DNA of 64,000 nt from Oscillospiraceae bacterium (lineage in GTDB: Bacteria > Bacillota > Clostridia > Oscillospirales > CAG-272), in assembly GCA_015063385.1 (NCBI GenBank), contig SVUG01000004.1:45208-109207 (forward strand). Reading direction: 5' to 3'. The position numbers and the translations under genes were made by a program. The notes beneath the pieces are model-generated. The model searched no databases and was not told the origin of the DNA. It saw only the letters and a list, made by a program, of their open reading frames with translations. Position 1 is the stretch's first letter; every line of letters starts with the position of its first letter. This document shows positions 9,031 to 16,220 of this stretch, in pieces.

Positions 9031-9771
9031 ATGAAGAAGCAACGTGAAGAGATTACCATAAAGTATCTCATTGATATTTTTCTTCCGAAAATATGGATTA
9101 TTGCTATCGTATCCATTCTTTTCGGTGCTTTGCTTGGAGGATATTCAATTTTTATTCAAGAGGACCAATATACCTCCGAGGCTAGCTTCGTAATGGTTAA
9201 GGTACCTACCAAGTATTCCGATGAGGGAGCTACCACCGCAGTAAATACAGGCCTTAATCAAAATGAGATTTTAGCTATGCAGAATATGATTGGTATGTCT
9301 GAACAGATTTTAAAGACTACCGCTTTTGCTATTAATATTAAAGAGCATCTTGTTGAAATAAATCCTGAATACGCTGACGTAAAAATAGAGCAGATTAAAT
9401 CCATGCTTTCTATAGATCTGCAGGGCGATGGTACTTTCTTTACACTTTCTGCAATTTCTAACGATCCTCGCTTGGCGTATGACGTTGCCGACGTTGTATA
9501 TACGATTCTTCCGGATGAGATTGAGGACGTTTTTGATAGATATGCTATCAACGTTAAGGATATTGACCCGCCGCTTCTTGCATCTGCGCCTAACAGCAAG
9601 AACGTAGTCAGAAATACTCTTATCGGTCTTGTCGGCGGTATGCTTCTTTCTATGCTCGTTGTACTTATTATCACCAAGGTTGACGTCGTAGTGCGCTCCA
9701 AGGAGCAGATTGAGAATAATTTTGAAATTCCTATTATTGGTATTATACCTAGAAAAGAGCTTGACGATTAA
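9031..9771 (+). CDS. Wzz/CapA-type polysaccharide co-polymerase (BY-kinase modulator)
   Basis: This 246-residue inner-membrane protein has two transmembrane segments (about 20-42 and 190-213) flanking an extracellular domain, the layout of YveK/CapA/CpsC modulators. In Firmicutes these activate a separate cytoplasmic tyrosine kinase and influence polysaccharide chain length. ATG 9031 has ACGGAGAA upstream. The kinase gene begins 36 bp downstream. The short cytoplasmic tail after the second membrane segment fits the two-protein Firmicute arrangement. The polymer served is unknown because no glycosyltransferase or flippase genes are present in the window. Confidence 0.82.
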   Translation: MKKQREEITIKYLIDIFLPKIWIIAIVSILFGALLGGYSIFIQEDQYTSEASFVMVKVPTKYSDEGATTAVNTGLNQNEILAMQNMIGMSEQILKTTAFAINIKEHLVEINPEYADVKIEQIKSMLSIDLQGDGTFFTLSAISNDPRLAYDVADVVYTILPDEIEDVFDRYAINVKDIDPPLLASAPNSKNVVRNTLIGLVGGMLLSMLVVLIITKVDVVVRSKEQIENNFEIPIIGIIPRKELDD

Positions 9772-9807
9772 TCAGGCTTTAAAAAATTAGGAAGGTAGAC
9801 GGATTTT

Positions 9808-10518
9808 ATGAAATTAAAAAAGAAAGCTGTTGTAGAATTTGGTGTCGTCGATGACAATACCCCCTTCGCAATACGTGAGGCCTACAGAGCGTTATATACG
9901 AATATACTTTATCTTAACATAGAGGATAAGTGCAAGAAAATTGCAGTCACAAGCGCAGTGTCGGGTGAGGGTAAGACGAGTGTTTCCACTAATCTTGCTA
10001 TTACTCTTGCTATGAACCTTGAGGGAAAGCGCGTGCTTCTTATTGATGCAGATATGCGTCAGCCCACCGTTGCTAAAATGCTTTCGATTGAGCAGAAGCG
10101 TCACGGTCTCAGTGAGTATCTCGCGGGCATTGACGATGACCCTAATTTCGATTACATTCCTCAGTATAAACTTATGGTGCTTACCTCGGGAAGCAGAAAC
10201 GTAAATCCTACGAAGCTAATTGGTTCGGAGAGAATGAAGAAGCTTATTGAGGCGTGTGAGGAGGAGTTCGATTACGTAATCATTGATACTCCGCCCGTAA
10301 ACGTCGTCACAGACGCAAATCTTCTTAACGGCAACGTTAACGGCTTCGTTATTGCTACTATGGCAGAGCATTCCAATCTTAACGGTGTTTCGGAGTGTAT
10401 CTCCAAGCTTGAGCATATCGGTGCTGAAATTTTCGGTATCGTTCTGTCGGGAGTGAAGTCCAAGGCATACGAGGGAAAGTATTCTAAGTATAACAGAAAA
10501 TACGTTTCAGGCTCTTAA
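9808..10518 (+). CDS. BY-kinase, tyrosine-protein kinase of CpsD/CapB type
   Basis: This 236-residue bacterial tyrosine kinase has Walker A SAVSGEGKTS, Walker A' VLLIDADMRQP and Walker B VIIDTPP. The C-terminal tail is a tyrosine cluster (YEGKYSKYNRKY), the usual autophosphorylation site. It lacks its own membrane domain and should act with the Wzz-type protein encoded just upstream. The PHP-type phosphatase that reverses it starts 3 nt after its stop. The three genes form a complete modulator-kinase-phosphatase set. Confidence 0.88.
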   Translation: MKLKKKAVVEFGVVDDNTPFAIREAYRALYTNILYLNIEDKCKKIAVTSAVSGEGKTSVSTNLAITLAMNLEGKRVLLIDADMRQPTVAKMLSIEQKRHGLSEYLAGIDDDPNFDYIPQYKLMVLTSGSRNVNPTKLIGSERMKKLIEACEEEFDYVIIDTPPVNVVTDANLLNGNVNGFVIATMAEHSNLNGVSECISKLEHIGAEIFGIVLSGVKSKAYEGKYSKYNRKYVSGS

Positions 10519-10521
10519 ACT

Positions 10522-11214
10522 ATGAAAAACCGCTTTGAAATAATAGATTTTCATTCACATATTTTACCCGGTGCAGACCATGGCTCTGCTTCTCTTGAAA
10601 TTTCAAACAAGCAGCTTGCACTTGCTAAGGAATCCGGAGTAAATCGAGTGATTTCTACGTCCCATTTTTATCCGCACGTTCATACTGTTGACACTTTTTT
10701 GGAGAAACGCAACAACGCGTATTCAGCGCTTTTGCCTCATATTCCAAAGGATATGGAGATAAGACTTGGTGCTGAGGTGCTTATTTGCAACGGCATAGAA
10801 AATCTACCGGGGCTTGAAAGGTTGTTCGTTAACGGCACTAACACCTTGCTTCTTGAGCTCTCATTTTCGGATTTTCGGAGCGAATATGCCGAATCGGTAA
10901 GCACGATGGTTAAAAATGGTGTAAACGTTGTTTTAGCCCACGCAGATAGGTATAATCCTGCGTTCATCGAGGAGATGCTTGCATGCGGTGCAAAAATTCA
11001 GCTTAACGCAAAAGCTCTTAATACGCTCTTCAAAAGGAAAGTCCTTTATGATTGGCTTTCGCGCGGAGTCGTCGTTGCTCTTGGCAGTGATATACACGGT
11101 GTAGATAAGACAGCTTATTCCTCCTTGCTTAAGGCTTACGGTAAGATAGGAAAATACGCTGAAAGCGTTTGTCGTGAATCGGCTGAAATATGGAATAAAT
11201 CAGTAAAATTTTAA
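10522..11214 (+). CDS. CpsB/CapC-type tyrosine-protein phosphatase (PHP family)
   Basis: This 230-residue metal-dependent phosphatase of the PHP superfamily is typified by CpsB of streptococci and YwqE of Bacillus. Metal-binding segments are FHSHILPGADHG near residue 10, TSHFYPHVHT, GAEVLI, LAHADRY and GSDIHG near the end. The usual D-D-G in the first motif reads D-H-G here, a small deviation that does not remove the first histidine pair. It should dephosphorylate the BY-kinase encoded directly upstream. It is the last gene of the cluster and is followed by a terminator. Confidence 0.85.
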   Translation: MKNRFEIIDFHSHILPGADHGSASLEISNKQLALAKESGVNRVISTSHFYPHVHTVDTFLEKRNNAYSALLPHIPKDMEIRLGAEVLICNGIENLPGLERLFVNGTNTLLLELSFSDFRSEYAESVSTMVKNGVNVVLAHADRYNPAFIEEMLACGAKIQLNAKALNTLFKRKVLYDWLSRGVVVALGSDIHGVDKTAYSSLLKAYGKIGKYAESVCRESAEIWNKSVKF

Positions 11215-11221
11215 TGAAATG

Positions 11222-11257
11222 AAAAAAGAGGTACTGCCAAAACAATACCTCTTTTTA
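11222..11257. terminator. Bidirectional terminator between the phosphatase gene and spoVT
   Basis: AAAAAGAGGTA (11223-11233) pairs with TACCTCTTTTT (11246-11256) around a 12-nt loop, giving T runs on both strands. It serves the two convergent genes. Confidence 0.85.
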
Positions 11258-11260
11258 TAT

Positions 11261-11815
11261 TTAACTTTCCATCTGCTTACCTAAAAACATTCCTGCAGTT
11301 TGGACAAGCTTTGACTCAATCTCATCAGAAATTTTACCCGATGTTGACATATCGTACTGCCAAGCAGAAACGACGCATCCTACGATATCACCCTCGCTCA
11401 GTATCGGCATTGCACAGTTCACGTAATGAGCGCCACCATCGTTGATTACTGCTATAGGCTCTTTGCCGTTCCCCCTGACGTAAAGCGAACGTGATTCTAC
11501 GATTTCTTCAAGACCTCTTGAAATTTTTCTTTCCAGATAGTCGCGCTTTGAAGCGCCGGATACTGCAATCACCGCATCTCTGTCGCAAATGAAAATTGGT
11601 GATGCGGAGGTTTTTTGAAGCGTTTCGGCATATTCATTGGCAAAGGTCTGCATCTCACCGATAGGGGAGTATTTTTTAAAAATCACCTCTCCCTCGCGGT
11701 CGGTGTATATCTCAAGCGGGTCTCCCTCGCGGATTTTCATAGTTCGGCGTATTTCTTTAGGTATAACTACACGACCAAGGTCGTCTATTCTTCTAACAAT
11801 TCCTGTTGCTTTCAT
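11261..11815 (-). CDS. spoVT: Stage V sporulation protein T
   Basis: This 184-residue forespore regulator is related to AbrB. The N-terminal swapped-hairpin DNA-binding domain (about residues 1-50) reads MKATGIVRRIDDLGRVVIPK, the SpoVT form of the AbrB motif. The C-terminal GAF domain (about 60-184) contains GDIVGCVVSAWQ. In B. subtilis SpoVT modulates SigG-dependent genes and represses itself. A perfect 13-bp palindrome lies 13 bp before the start codon (11829-11841). The start follows GGAACGGAG. I could not recognise a convincing SigG promoter upstream. Confidence 0.94.
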   Translation of the reverse strand: MKATGIVRRIDDLGRVVIPKEIRRTMKIREGDPLEIYTDREGEVIFKKYSPIGEMQTFANEYAETLQKTSASPIFICDRDAVIAVSGASKRDYLERKISRGLEEIVESRSLYVRGNGKEPIAVINDGGAHYVNCAMPILSEGDIVGCVVSAWQYDMSTSGKISDEIESKLVQTAGMFLGKQMES

Positions 11816-11828
11816 ATAACTCCGTTCC

Positions 11829-11841
11829 GTGTCAATGACAC
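11829..11841. promoter_or_regulatory. Palindrome GTGTCAATGACAC in the spoVT leader
   Basis: A perfect dyad (GTGTCA-A-TGACAC) lies between the spoVT start codon and any upstream promoter. It is a candidate operator for autoregulation; this is inference from symmetry and position only. Confidence 0.35.
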
Positions 11842-11940
11842 ATACAATTTATATTTTAATGTTGATTTTATCAGGTCAAAATTATTGTTTGTAAAAGAAC
11901 GGAAAATATTCTAATAAATGCGCTTAAAATTTAATATGCG

Positions 11941-11968
11941 AAAAGGGTTGGATTAGACCAACCCTTTT
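11941..11968 (-). terminator. Terminator after the DUF3048 gene
   Basis: AAAAGGGTTGG (11941-11951) pairs with CCAACCCTTTT (11958-11968) around a 6-nt loop, immediately after the stop codon on the minus strand. Confidence 0.7.
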
Positions 11969-11969
11969 C

Positions 11970-13094
11970 TTATTTAAAGCTCACGCTTTGTATTCTGGTG
12001 GATTTGACGTATCCAATATAAGTGTTTCCTCGATTTATGGCAAGCTTATTCCCACCATCGTCGAACAGCGTCATATTGCCATCGGTATCTGCAGACCAGG
12101 AAATAGTGAATGCAGAGCCATTTGTAAAGTAATATCCCGTACCGCCGCTTGCCGTGCTCATAATCATTTGCGAACCGTTCGCGCTCTCATAAGTGATAGA
12201 ATCGGCAAATAAAACAAGGCAGTTTGCGAATTCTACATTTTTTCCATTCAGCATATCTTTCTTTTCCTCACCGTTTTTATGCATAGTATATTTTAGAGAG
12301 TCGGCAGAATAATGGAACTCTGTATCGGAAGAGTCCGAATATTGAATAGATATGCTAGTAGCCTCGGTGCTTGAGCAAATAGGTGCAGCACCGAACTCGT
12401 TAAAAACGTAGGGAAGCGCCTTGTCATTTTTAACAGTCGAGAGCCCGACGTTTTTTAATCCCGCATTCAGCAAATCGGGGTTAGTGTATTGATAATGAGT
12501 AAACTCGCTGTAGTGATATCCCGAATGCTTGCTTAAATCAAAATGAGAGCCGCTGAAGTCACATGCCTTGTAAAATACGCTATCGTCAATTCCGTTTGAA
12601 AGCGTCAGAGCGTCAAAATAACAGGCGAGATTGGAAATGTAGCTTCGTGTTGGTAAAATCGCTCCAATTTTTCCTGCGGAAGACCAGTCGGTAATAAACG
12701 CGAGAAATCTCGTGCTGCCATCCTCAATCGGAAACTCTGCTACAAGCTCTGCGCTTGAAATGGCATACGACGAGCCGCTTGGATTCATAACTATTGCCGT
12801 CGCTTTTTTGTTTGAAATTTCTTCACTTACCTCAAGCCCTGTAATATAGCTCGTAAATTTAGGTATGTAGATTTCGGGTGTGGTGGTATCCTGACTCTCA
12901 TCCTCTTTAGTGTCGTTCTTATCCAAATCGGTTGAGTCCTGATTTTGTTCAGGATTTTTACCACTCGGTTTATTTTCAGTGTCATCCTTGACACTCCAGC
13001 CGTCCACCGCAAAGCCAAAAGTGCATATAAGCATTACGGCCACGAGAAAAAAAGCAATCAGTCTGATAGGACTGGTTGACTTTAAAATATTCAT
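11970..13094 (-). CDS. Secreted DUF3048-domain (YerB-like) protein
   Basis: This 374-residue exported protein has an N-terminal signal (hydrophobic residues about 10-29, likely signal peptidase I rather than lipobox), then a low-complexity acidic linker rich in D, N, E and T (about 33-75), then a two-part DUF3048 region. Family-like segments are VAEFPIEDGSTRFLAFITDW, GKIGAILPTRSY and, in the C-terminal half, GTGYYFTNGSAFTISW. The B. subtilis relative YerB is a lipoprotein of unknown function. ATG 13094 has AAGGAGG upstream, and that site sits directly after two stem-loops (see the leader feature). The family call is good; the biological role is unknown. Confidence 0.82.
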   Translation of the reverse strand: MNILKSTSPIRLIAFFLVAVMLICTFGFAVDGWSVKDDTENKPSGKNPEQNQDSTDLDKNDTKEDESQDTTTPEIYIPKFTSYITGLEVSEEISNKKATAIVMNPSGSSYAISSAELVAEFPIEDGSTRFLAFITDWSSAGKIGAILPTRSYISNLACYFDALTLSNGIDDSVFYKACDFSGSHFDLSKHSGYHYSEFTHYQYTNPDLLNAGLKNVGLSTVKNDKALPYVFNEFGAAPICSSTEATSISIQYSDSSDTEFHYSADSLKYTMHKNGEEKKDMLNGKNVEFANCLVLFADSITYESANGSQMIMSTASGGTGYYFTNGSAFTISWSADTDGNMTLFDDGGNKLAINRGNTYIGYVKSTRIQSVSFK

Positions 13095-13107
13095 TTTTAT
13101 ACCTCCT

Positions 13108-13159
13108 TACGCGACCTTGCGCGTACGATAAGGTGAGCTGCCGGGGCAGACTTACCTTA
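13108..13159 (-). promoter_or_regulatory. Structured leader of the DUF3048 gene: two stacked hairpins
   Basis: On the minus-strand RNA a first hairpin (TAAGGT..ACCTTA at the base, CTGCC..GGCAG above, loop CC; 13129-13159) is followed by a perfect 6-bp hairpin (TACGCG..CGCGTA; 13108-13125) that ends right before AAGGAGG. Both stems carry the string AAGGT in the RNA sense. Neither has a T tail, so they are not simple terminators. They could be a translational control element or an mRNA stabiliser. Confidence 0.5.
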
Positions 13160-13164
13160 AACGA

Positions 13165-13458
13165 TTAATCTTTGTCGTTATAACGCATCCAAGCTTCAGC
13201 GAATTCAAACGCCTCAGCGAGTCCGTTAGTAATTTTCTGTTTTTCTGGTTTTTTGGTCTGGCTGTCGAGCAGCTGAACCATAATAGTTCCGGGAACGTTT
13301 TCATCGCCCTTGGGAGATTTCTTGTCAGACATTATCATCATGTATACGTAATATTTTTCTGACAAATCACCGTAGAAAATATCATCGCCCTGACGAACTA
13401 TGGGTCTGCCCTTGTACTCGACAAACTCATCCATGCCTATTCCTTCTGTATTAAGCAT
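13165..13458 (-). CDS. Small conserved-looking protein of unknown function
   Basis: This 97-residue soluble protein has no signal peptide or membrane segment. Its composition is mixed charged, with EYKGRPIVRQGDDIFYGDLSEKYY near the N-terminus suggesting a small beta-rich fold. I do not recognise the family. The gene is well supported: ATG 13458 has AAAGGAGC at good spacing and a SigA-like promoter lies 59 bp upstream. It sits between tmcAL and the DUF3048 gene on the same strand and may share a transcript with the latter. Confidence 0.75.
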   Translation of the reverse strand: MLNTEGIGMDEFVEYKGRPIVRQGDDIFYGDLSEKYYVYMMIMSDKKSPKGDENVPGTIMVQLLDSQTKKPEKQKITNGLAEAFEFAEAWMRYNDKD

Positions 13459-13516
13459 ATTATTGCTCCTTTCGTTTTATTTGAAAATGACGGCTTGCTT
13501 GTCCACGTTCAAGACT

Positions 13517-13545
13517 ATCATATCAAAGCCGATTACGTATGTAAA
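13517..13545 (-). promoter_or_regulatory. SigA-type promoter of the 97-residue protein gene
   Basis: On the minus strand TTTACA (13540-13545), 17-bp spacer and TATGAT (13517-13522). Confidence 0.65.
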
Positions 13546-13588
13546 TGGCTTCGACAAAAATAGCGGTGTGAACTTTTCGCACAAATGG

Positions 13589-14806
13589 CTATCTTTTTAC
13601 ATAAGGCGTAAATTTAAGCGCAAAACGGCCAGAGTTCGGCACGTCAAGCGTCAGTGCATAGACTGAATCCGCCTTATTTGAGAGCTCTTTTTGCGAAATT
13701 ACATCGAAATCGTAGTCACGGAATGACGACGGTTTAGTAATAACGGGGAAGTCGCTCATTTTCTTGATTTCCCTCAGCACCGTTTGACCGACAGTATCCA
13801 TCGCTAAAACCTGAGTGTATCGGGGAAGACCTTTAACATCGGAGGAGGTAACGCCGAAGTAGGTATTCCATATTGCACGTCTGATTCTTGCTTTGGTGTA
13901 CTTTTTTGTTTCGGCAAGCGATACCAAGTCTGATATGCTTGTTGCCTCTGCGCTAATATCGCAAAGGCGATTATATAAACCGCCGCCGGCATCGTGTATA
14001 TCAACCCAATCCGATGGCGAATTTAATCTAAGTGATGAGATTACCGCAAGGTCAAGCCTTGCAGAATTTGACGGCATCTTGCCTTCCAGTATTGCTTCTA
14101 CAAACACTTCTTTTGCATTTTTTGGGATATAATCAAAGGCAGAATGTTGTTTGCCGATAATAGCACTTCTAATGGAGGTTGCGCTTTGGAACTGCAGGTC
14201 ATCGTTGTGTGAGTCGAGATATCCCGCACCCTTGCGCTTGATGGTGTATGCAATTATGCCACTGTTTTCTTTTTTTAGCGCCTTAATATATTCAATCGCA
14301 AGTATATTATTTGGAGAATAGAAGTCGCGTGAGACTTCCTTGCCGTAAATATTGTTCAAGGCTATAGAGCAAAGCTCGGGGTATCCAAATTCCTTTAAGA
14401 GAGGGTCTGAAGACAAAGAATCAAGCATCAGAGAATATTCCACTGACATCATAACCTCTGCGATGGAAGCAAGCTCATCTATATCTCCACATTCACTGCC
14501 GAAAACCAGATAATCTACTACACCGAGAGCGTTAGCAATGCGCACACCGCTTTGCGCGAACAACTCCGCAGAGGACATGGAAAAGGGAAAGGGCAGTTCA
14601 AGAACTAGGTTTACACCACTATCAATCGCAGCGCGTGCCCGAACCGTCTTATCAGCTATCGCAAGCTCGCCTCTCTGCGTAAAATTTCCGCTCATTATCG
14701 CAACTATAGCAGTGTCGTCGCCAAGCTGCTCTCGAATGGCATCAACCTGATATTTATGGCCAAGGTGGAACGGATTATATTCTGCTATTATAGCGGCGAT
14801 TTTCAT
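13589..14806 (-). CDS. tmcAL: tRNA(Met) cytidine acetate ligase TmcAL (YlbM)
   Basis: This 405-residue enzyme acetylates the wobble cytidine of elongator tRNA(Met) (ac4C34) using acetate and ATP directly. The nucleotidyltransferase-like N-terminus IIAEYNPFHLGHKYQV contains the HxGH motif; SGNFTQRGELA and LPFPFSMSSAELFAQSG are further family marks. The start ATG 14806 is preceded by AAAGGAGCGG. It is divergent from ackA, which interconverts acetate and acetyl phosphate, with only 102 bp between the two start codons. This pairing of an acetate-consuming tRNA enzyme with acetate kinase may be meaningful. Confidence 0.94.
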   Translation of the reverse strand: MKIAAIIAEYNPFHLGHKYQVDAIREQLGDDTAIVAIMSGNFTQRGELAIADKTVRARAAIDSGVNLVLELPFPFSMSSAELFAQSGVRIANALGVVDYLVFGSECGDIDELASIAEVMMSVEYSLMLDSLSSDPLLKEFGYPELCSIALNNIYGKEVSRDFYSPNNILAIEYIKALKKENSGIIAYTIKRKGAGYLDSHNDDLQFQSATSIRSAIIGKQHSAFDYIPKNAKEVFVEAILEGKMPSNSARLDLAVISSLRLNSPSDWVDIHDAGGGLYNRLCDISAEATSISDLVSLAETKKYTKARIRRAIWNTYFGVTSSDVKGLPRYTQVLAMDTVGQTVLREIKKMSDFPVITKPSSFRDYDFDVISQKELSNKADSVYALTLDVPNSGRFALKFTPYVKR

Positions 14807-14847
14807 AGTCCGCTCCTTTCAAAGATATAAAAAAGTTAAAAACACTG

Positions 14848-14876
14848 TTGCTAAATTGAAATTATTGTTGTATAAT
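14848..14876 (+). promoter_or_regulatory. SigA-type promoter of ackA
   Basis: TTGCTA (14848-14853), 17-bp spacer, perfect TATAAT (14871-14876), about 32 bp before the ackA start. Confidence 0.75.
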
Positions 14877-14908
14877 ATCTCTGTAAATTAACGATAGGAG
14901 AAATTACA

Positions 14909-16117
14909 GTGAAAGTATTAGTTGTAAATGCAGGCTCAAGCTCGCTAAAATATCAGCTTTTTGATACCGAGAGCGAAGCAGTGCTTGCAAAAGGAAATTG
15001 CGAAAGAATCGGCATAGACGGCTCTCGCATCATTCACAAGACGTCAGGCAAGGAGGAGATTTCACGCCCTGCGGATATCCCCAATCATTCCGTGGCAATG
15101 GAGCTCGTCGTAGAGATGCTTGTAGACGGTGACACAGGTTGCATCGGCAGCGTTGACGAAATCGAGGCAATAGGTCACAGAGTAGTGCACGGAGGCCCGT
15201 ATTTCGCAGAATCAGTACTTCTTACCGACGAGGTGCTCGCAGTGCTTGAAAAATGCAATTCCTATGCGCCTCTTCATACACCTGCACACATCATGGGTAT
15301 AAAGGGATGCAAGGCGGCAATGCCCGAAGTGCCCGAGGTTTTAGTCTTCGATACCGCTTTCCATCAGACGATGGAACAAAAGGCGTATATGTACGGCGTT
15401 TCCTACGATATGTATGAGGATTACGGCATTCGACGCTACGGTGCGCACGGTACTTCTCACAGATACGTAAGCGGTGAAATGATAAATATTATGGGTGGTA
15501 AAGCAGAGGGAACTAAGATAATCACCTGTCACATCGGAAACGGCTCGTCCATCACTGCAATAAAGGATGGAAGATGCGTTGATACGTCAATGGGCTTTAC
15601 ACCCCTTGACGGCATTATGATGGGCACCAGATGCGGTGCTATAGACCCTGCTATCGTTCCTTTTATCATGGATAAAAAGGGATTTTCCCCTGCTGAAGCC
15701 GAGACCTATCTTAATAAAAAATGCGGCCTTGACGGCATAGGCGGTGTAGGATCTGACTCGCGCGACGTTGAGCGTGCTATGCGTGAGGGCAACGAGCGTG
15801 CAAAGCTTGCCTTTGATATGCTGTGCTATCAGATAAAGAAATTTATTGGCTCTTATTCTGCAGCCATGGGAGGCTTGGATGCAATCGTATTTACTGCAGG
15901 TATCGGCGAGCATACGCCGTATATCAGAGAAAATTCGCTCGCAGGCCTTGAATACCTTGGCGTAAAGCTTGATAAGGAGCGCAACACGTTCGGCCATTCT
16001 AACACACCGGTCAAGCTTTCAAGCGACGACTCTCGAGTTTTAGTATATATGATTCCCACCAACGAGGAGCTCGTAATCGCAAGAGATACGGCAAAAATCG
16101 TCAGCGAGACGAAATGA
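14909..16117 (+). CDS. ackA: Acetate kinase
   Basis: The 402-residue product interconverts acetyl phosphate plus ADP and acetate plus ATP, the terminal energy-yielding step of acetate fermentation. ASKHA-fold motifs are present: VVNAGSSSLKYQ at the N-terminus, GHRVVHGG, HGTSHRY, HIGNGSSI, TPLDGIMMGTR and FTAGIGEH. The start is GTG 14909 with AGGAGAA upstream. Phosphotransacetylase (pta), often adjacent in other bacteria, is not nearby. A strong terminator follows the gene. Confidence 0.97.
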   Translation: MKVLVVNAGSSSLKYQLFDTESEAVLAKGNCERIGIDGSRIIHKTSGKEEISRPADIPNHSVAMELVVEMLVDGDTGCIGSVDEIEAIGHRVVHGGPYFAESVLLTDEVLAVLEKCNSYAPLHTPAHIMGIKGCKAAMPEVPEVLVFDTAFHQTMEQKAYMYGVSYDMYEDYGIRRYGAHGTSHRYVSGEMINIMGGKAEGTKIITCHIGNGSSITAIKDGRCVDTSMGFTPLDGIMMGTRCGAIDPAIVPFIMDKKGFSPAEAETYLNKKCGLDGIGGVGSDSRDVERAMREGNERAKLAFDMLCYQIKKFIGSYSAAMGGLDAIVFTAGIGEHTPYIRENSLAGLEYLGVKLDKERNTFGHSNTPVKLSSDDSRVLVYMIPTNEELVIARDTAKIVSETK

Positions 16118-16127
16118 TTTTCTTAAA

Positions 16128-16163
16128 CAAGGTGCAGGGCACAGCCTGCACCTTGCTTTTTTG
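16128..16163 (+). terminator. Terminator after ackA
   Basis: AAGGTGCAGG (16129-16138) pairs with CCTGCACCTT (16145-16154), six-nt loop, then GCTTTTTTG. Confidence 0.9.
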
Positions 16164-16220
16164 TCAACTTATATAATAACATAAATATTTTAATAAGTCA
16201 ACATTTCGTGAGAAAATAAC

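Noticed and set aside
11816..11969. SigG promoter upstream of spoVT
   Set aside because: Some partial matches to GNATR and CATnnTA-type boxes exist, but none has both elements at correct spacing, so I do not report a promoter.
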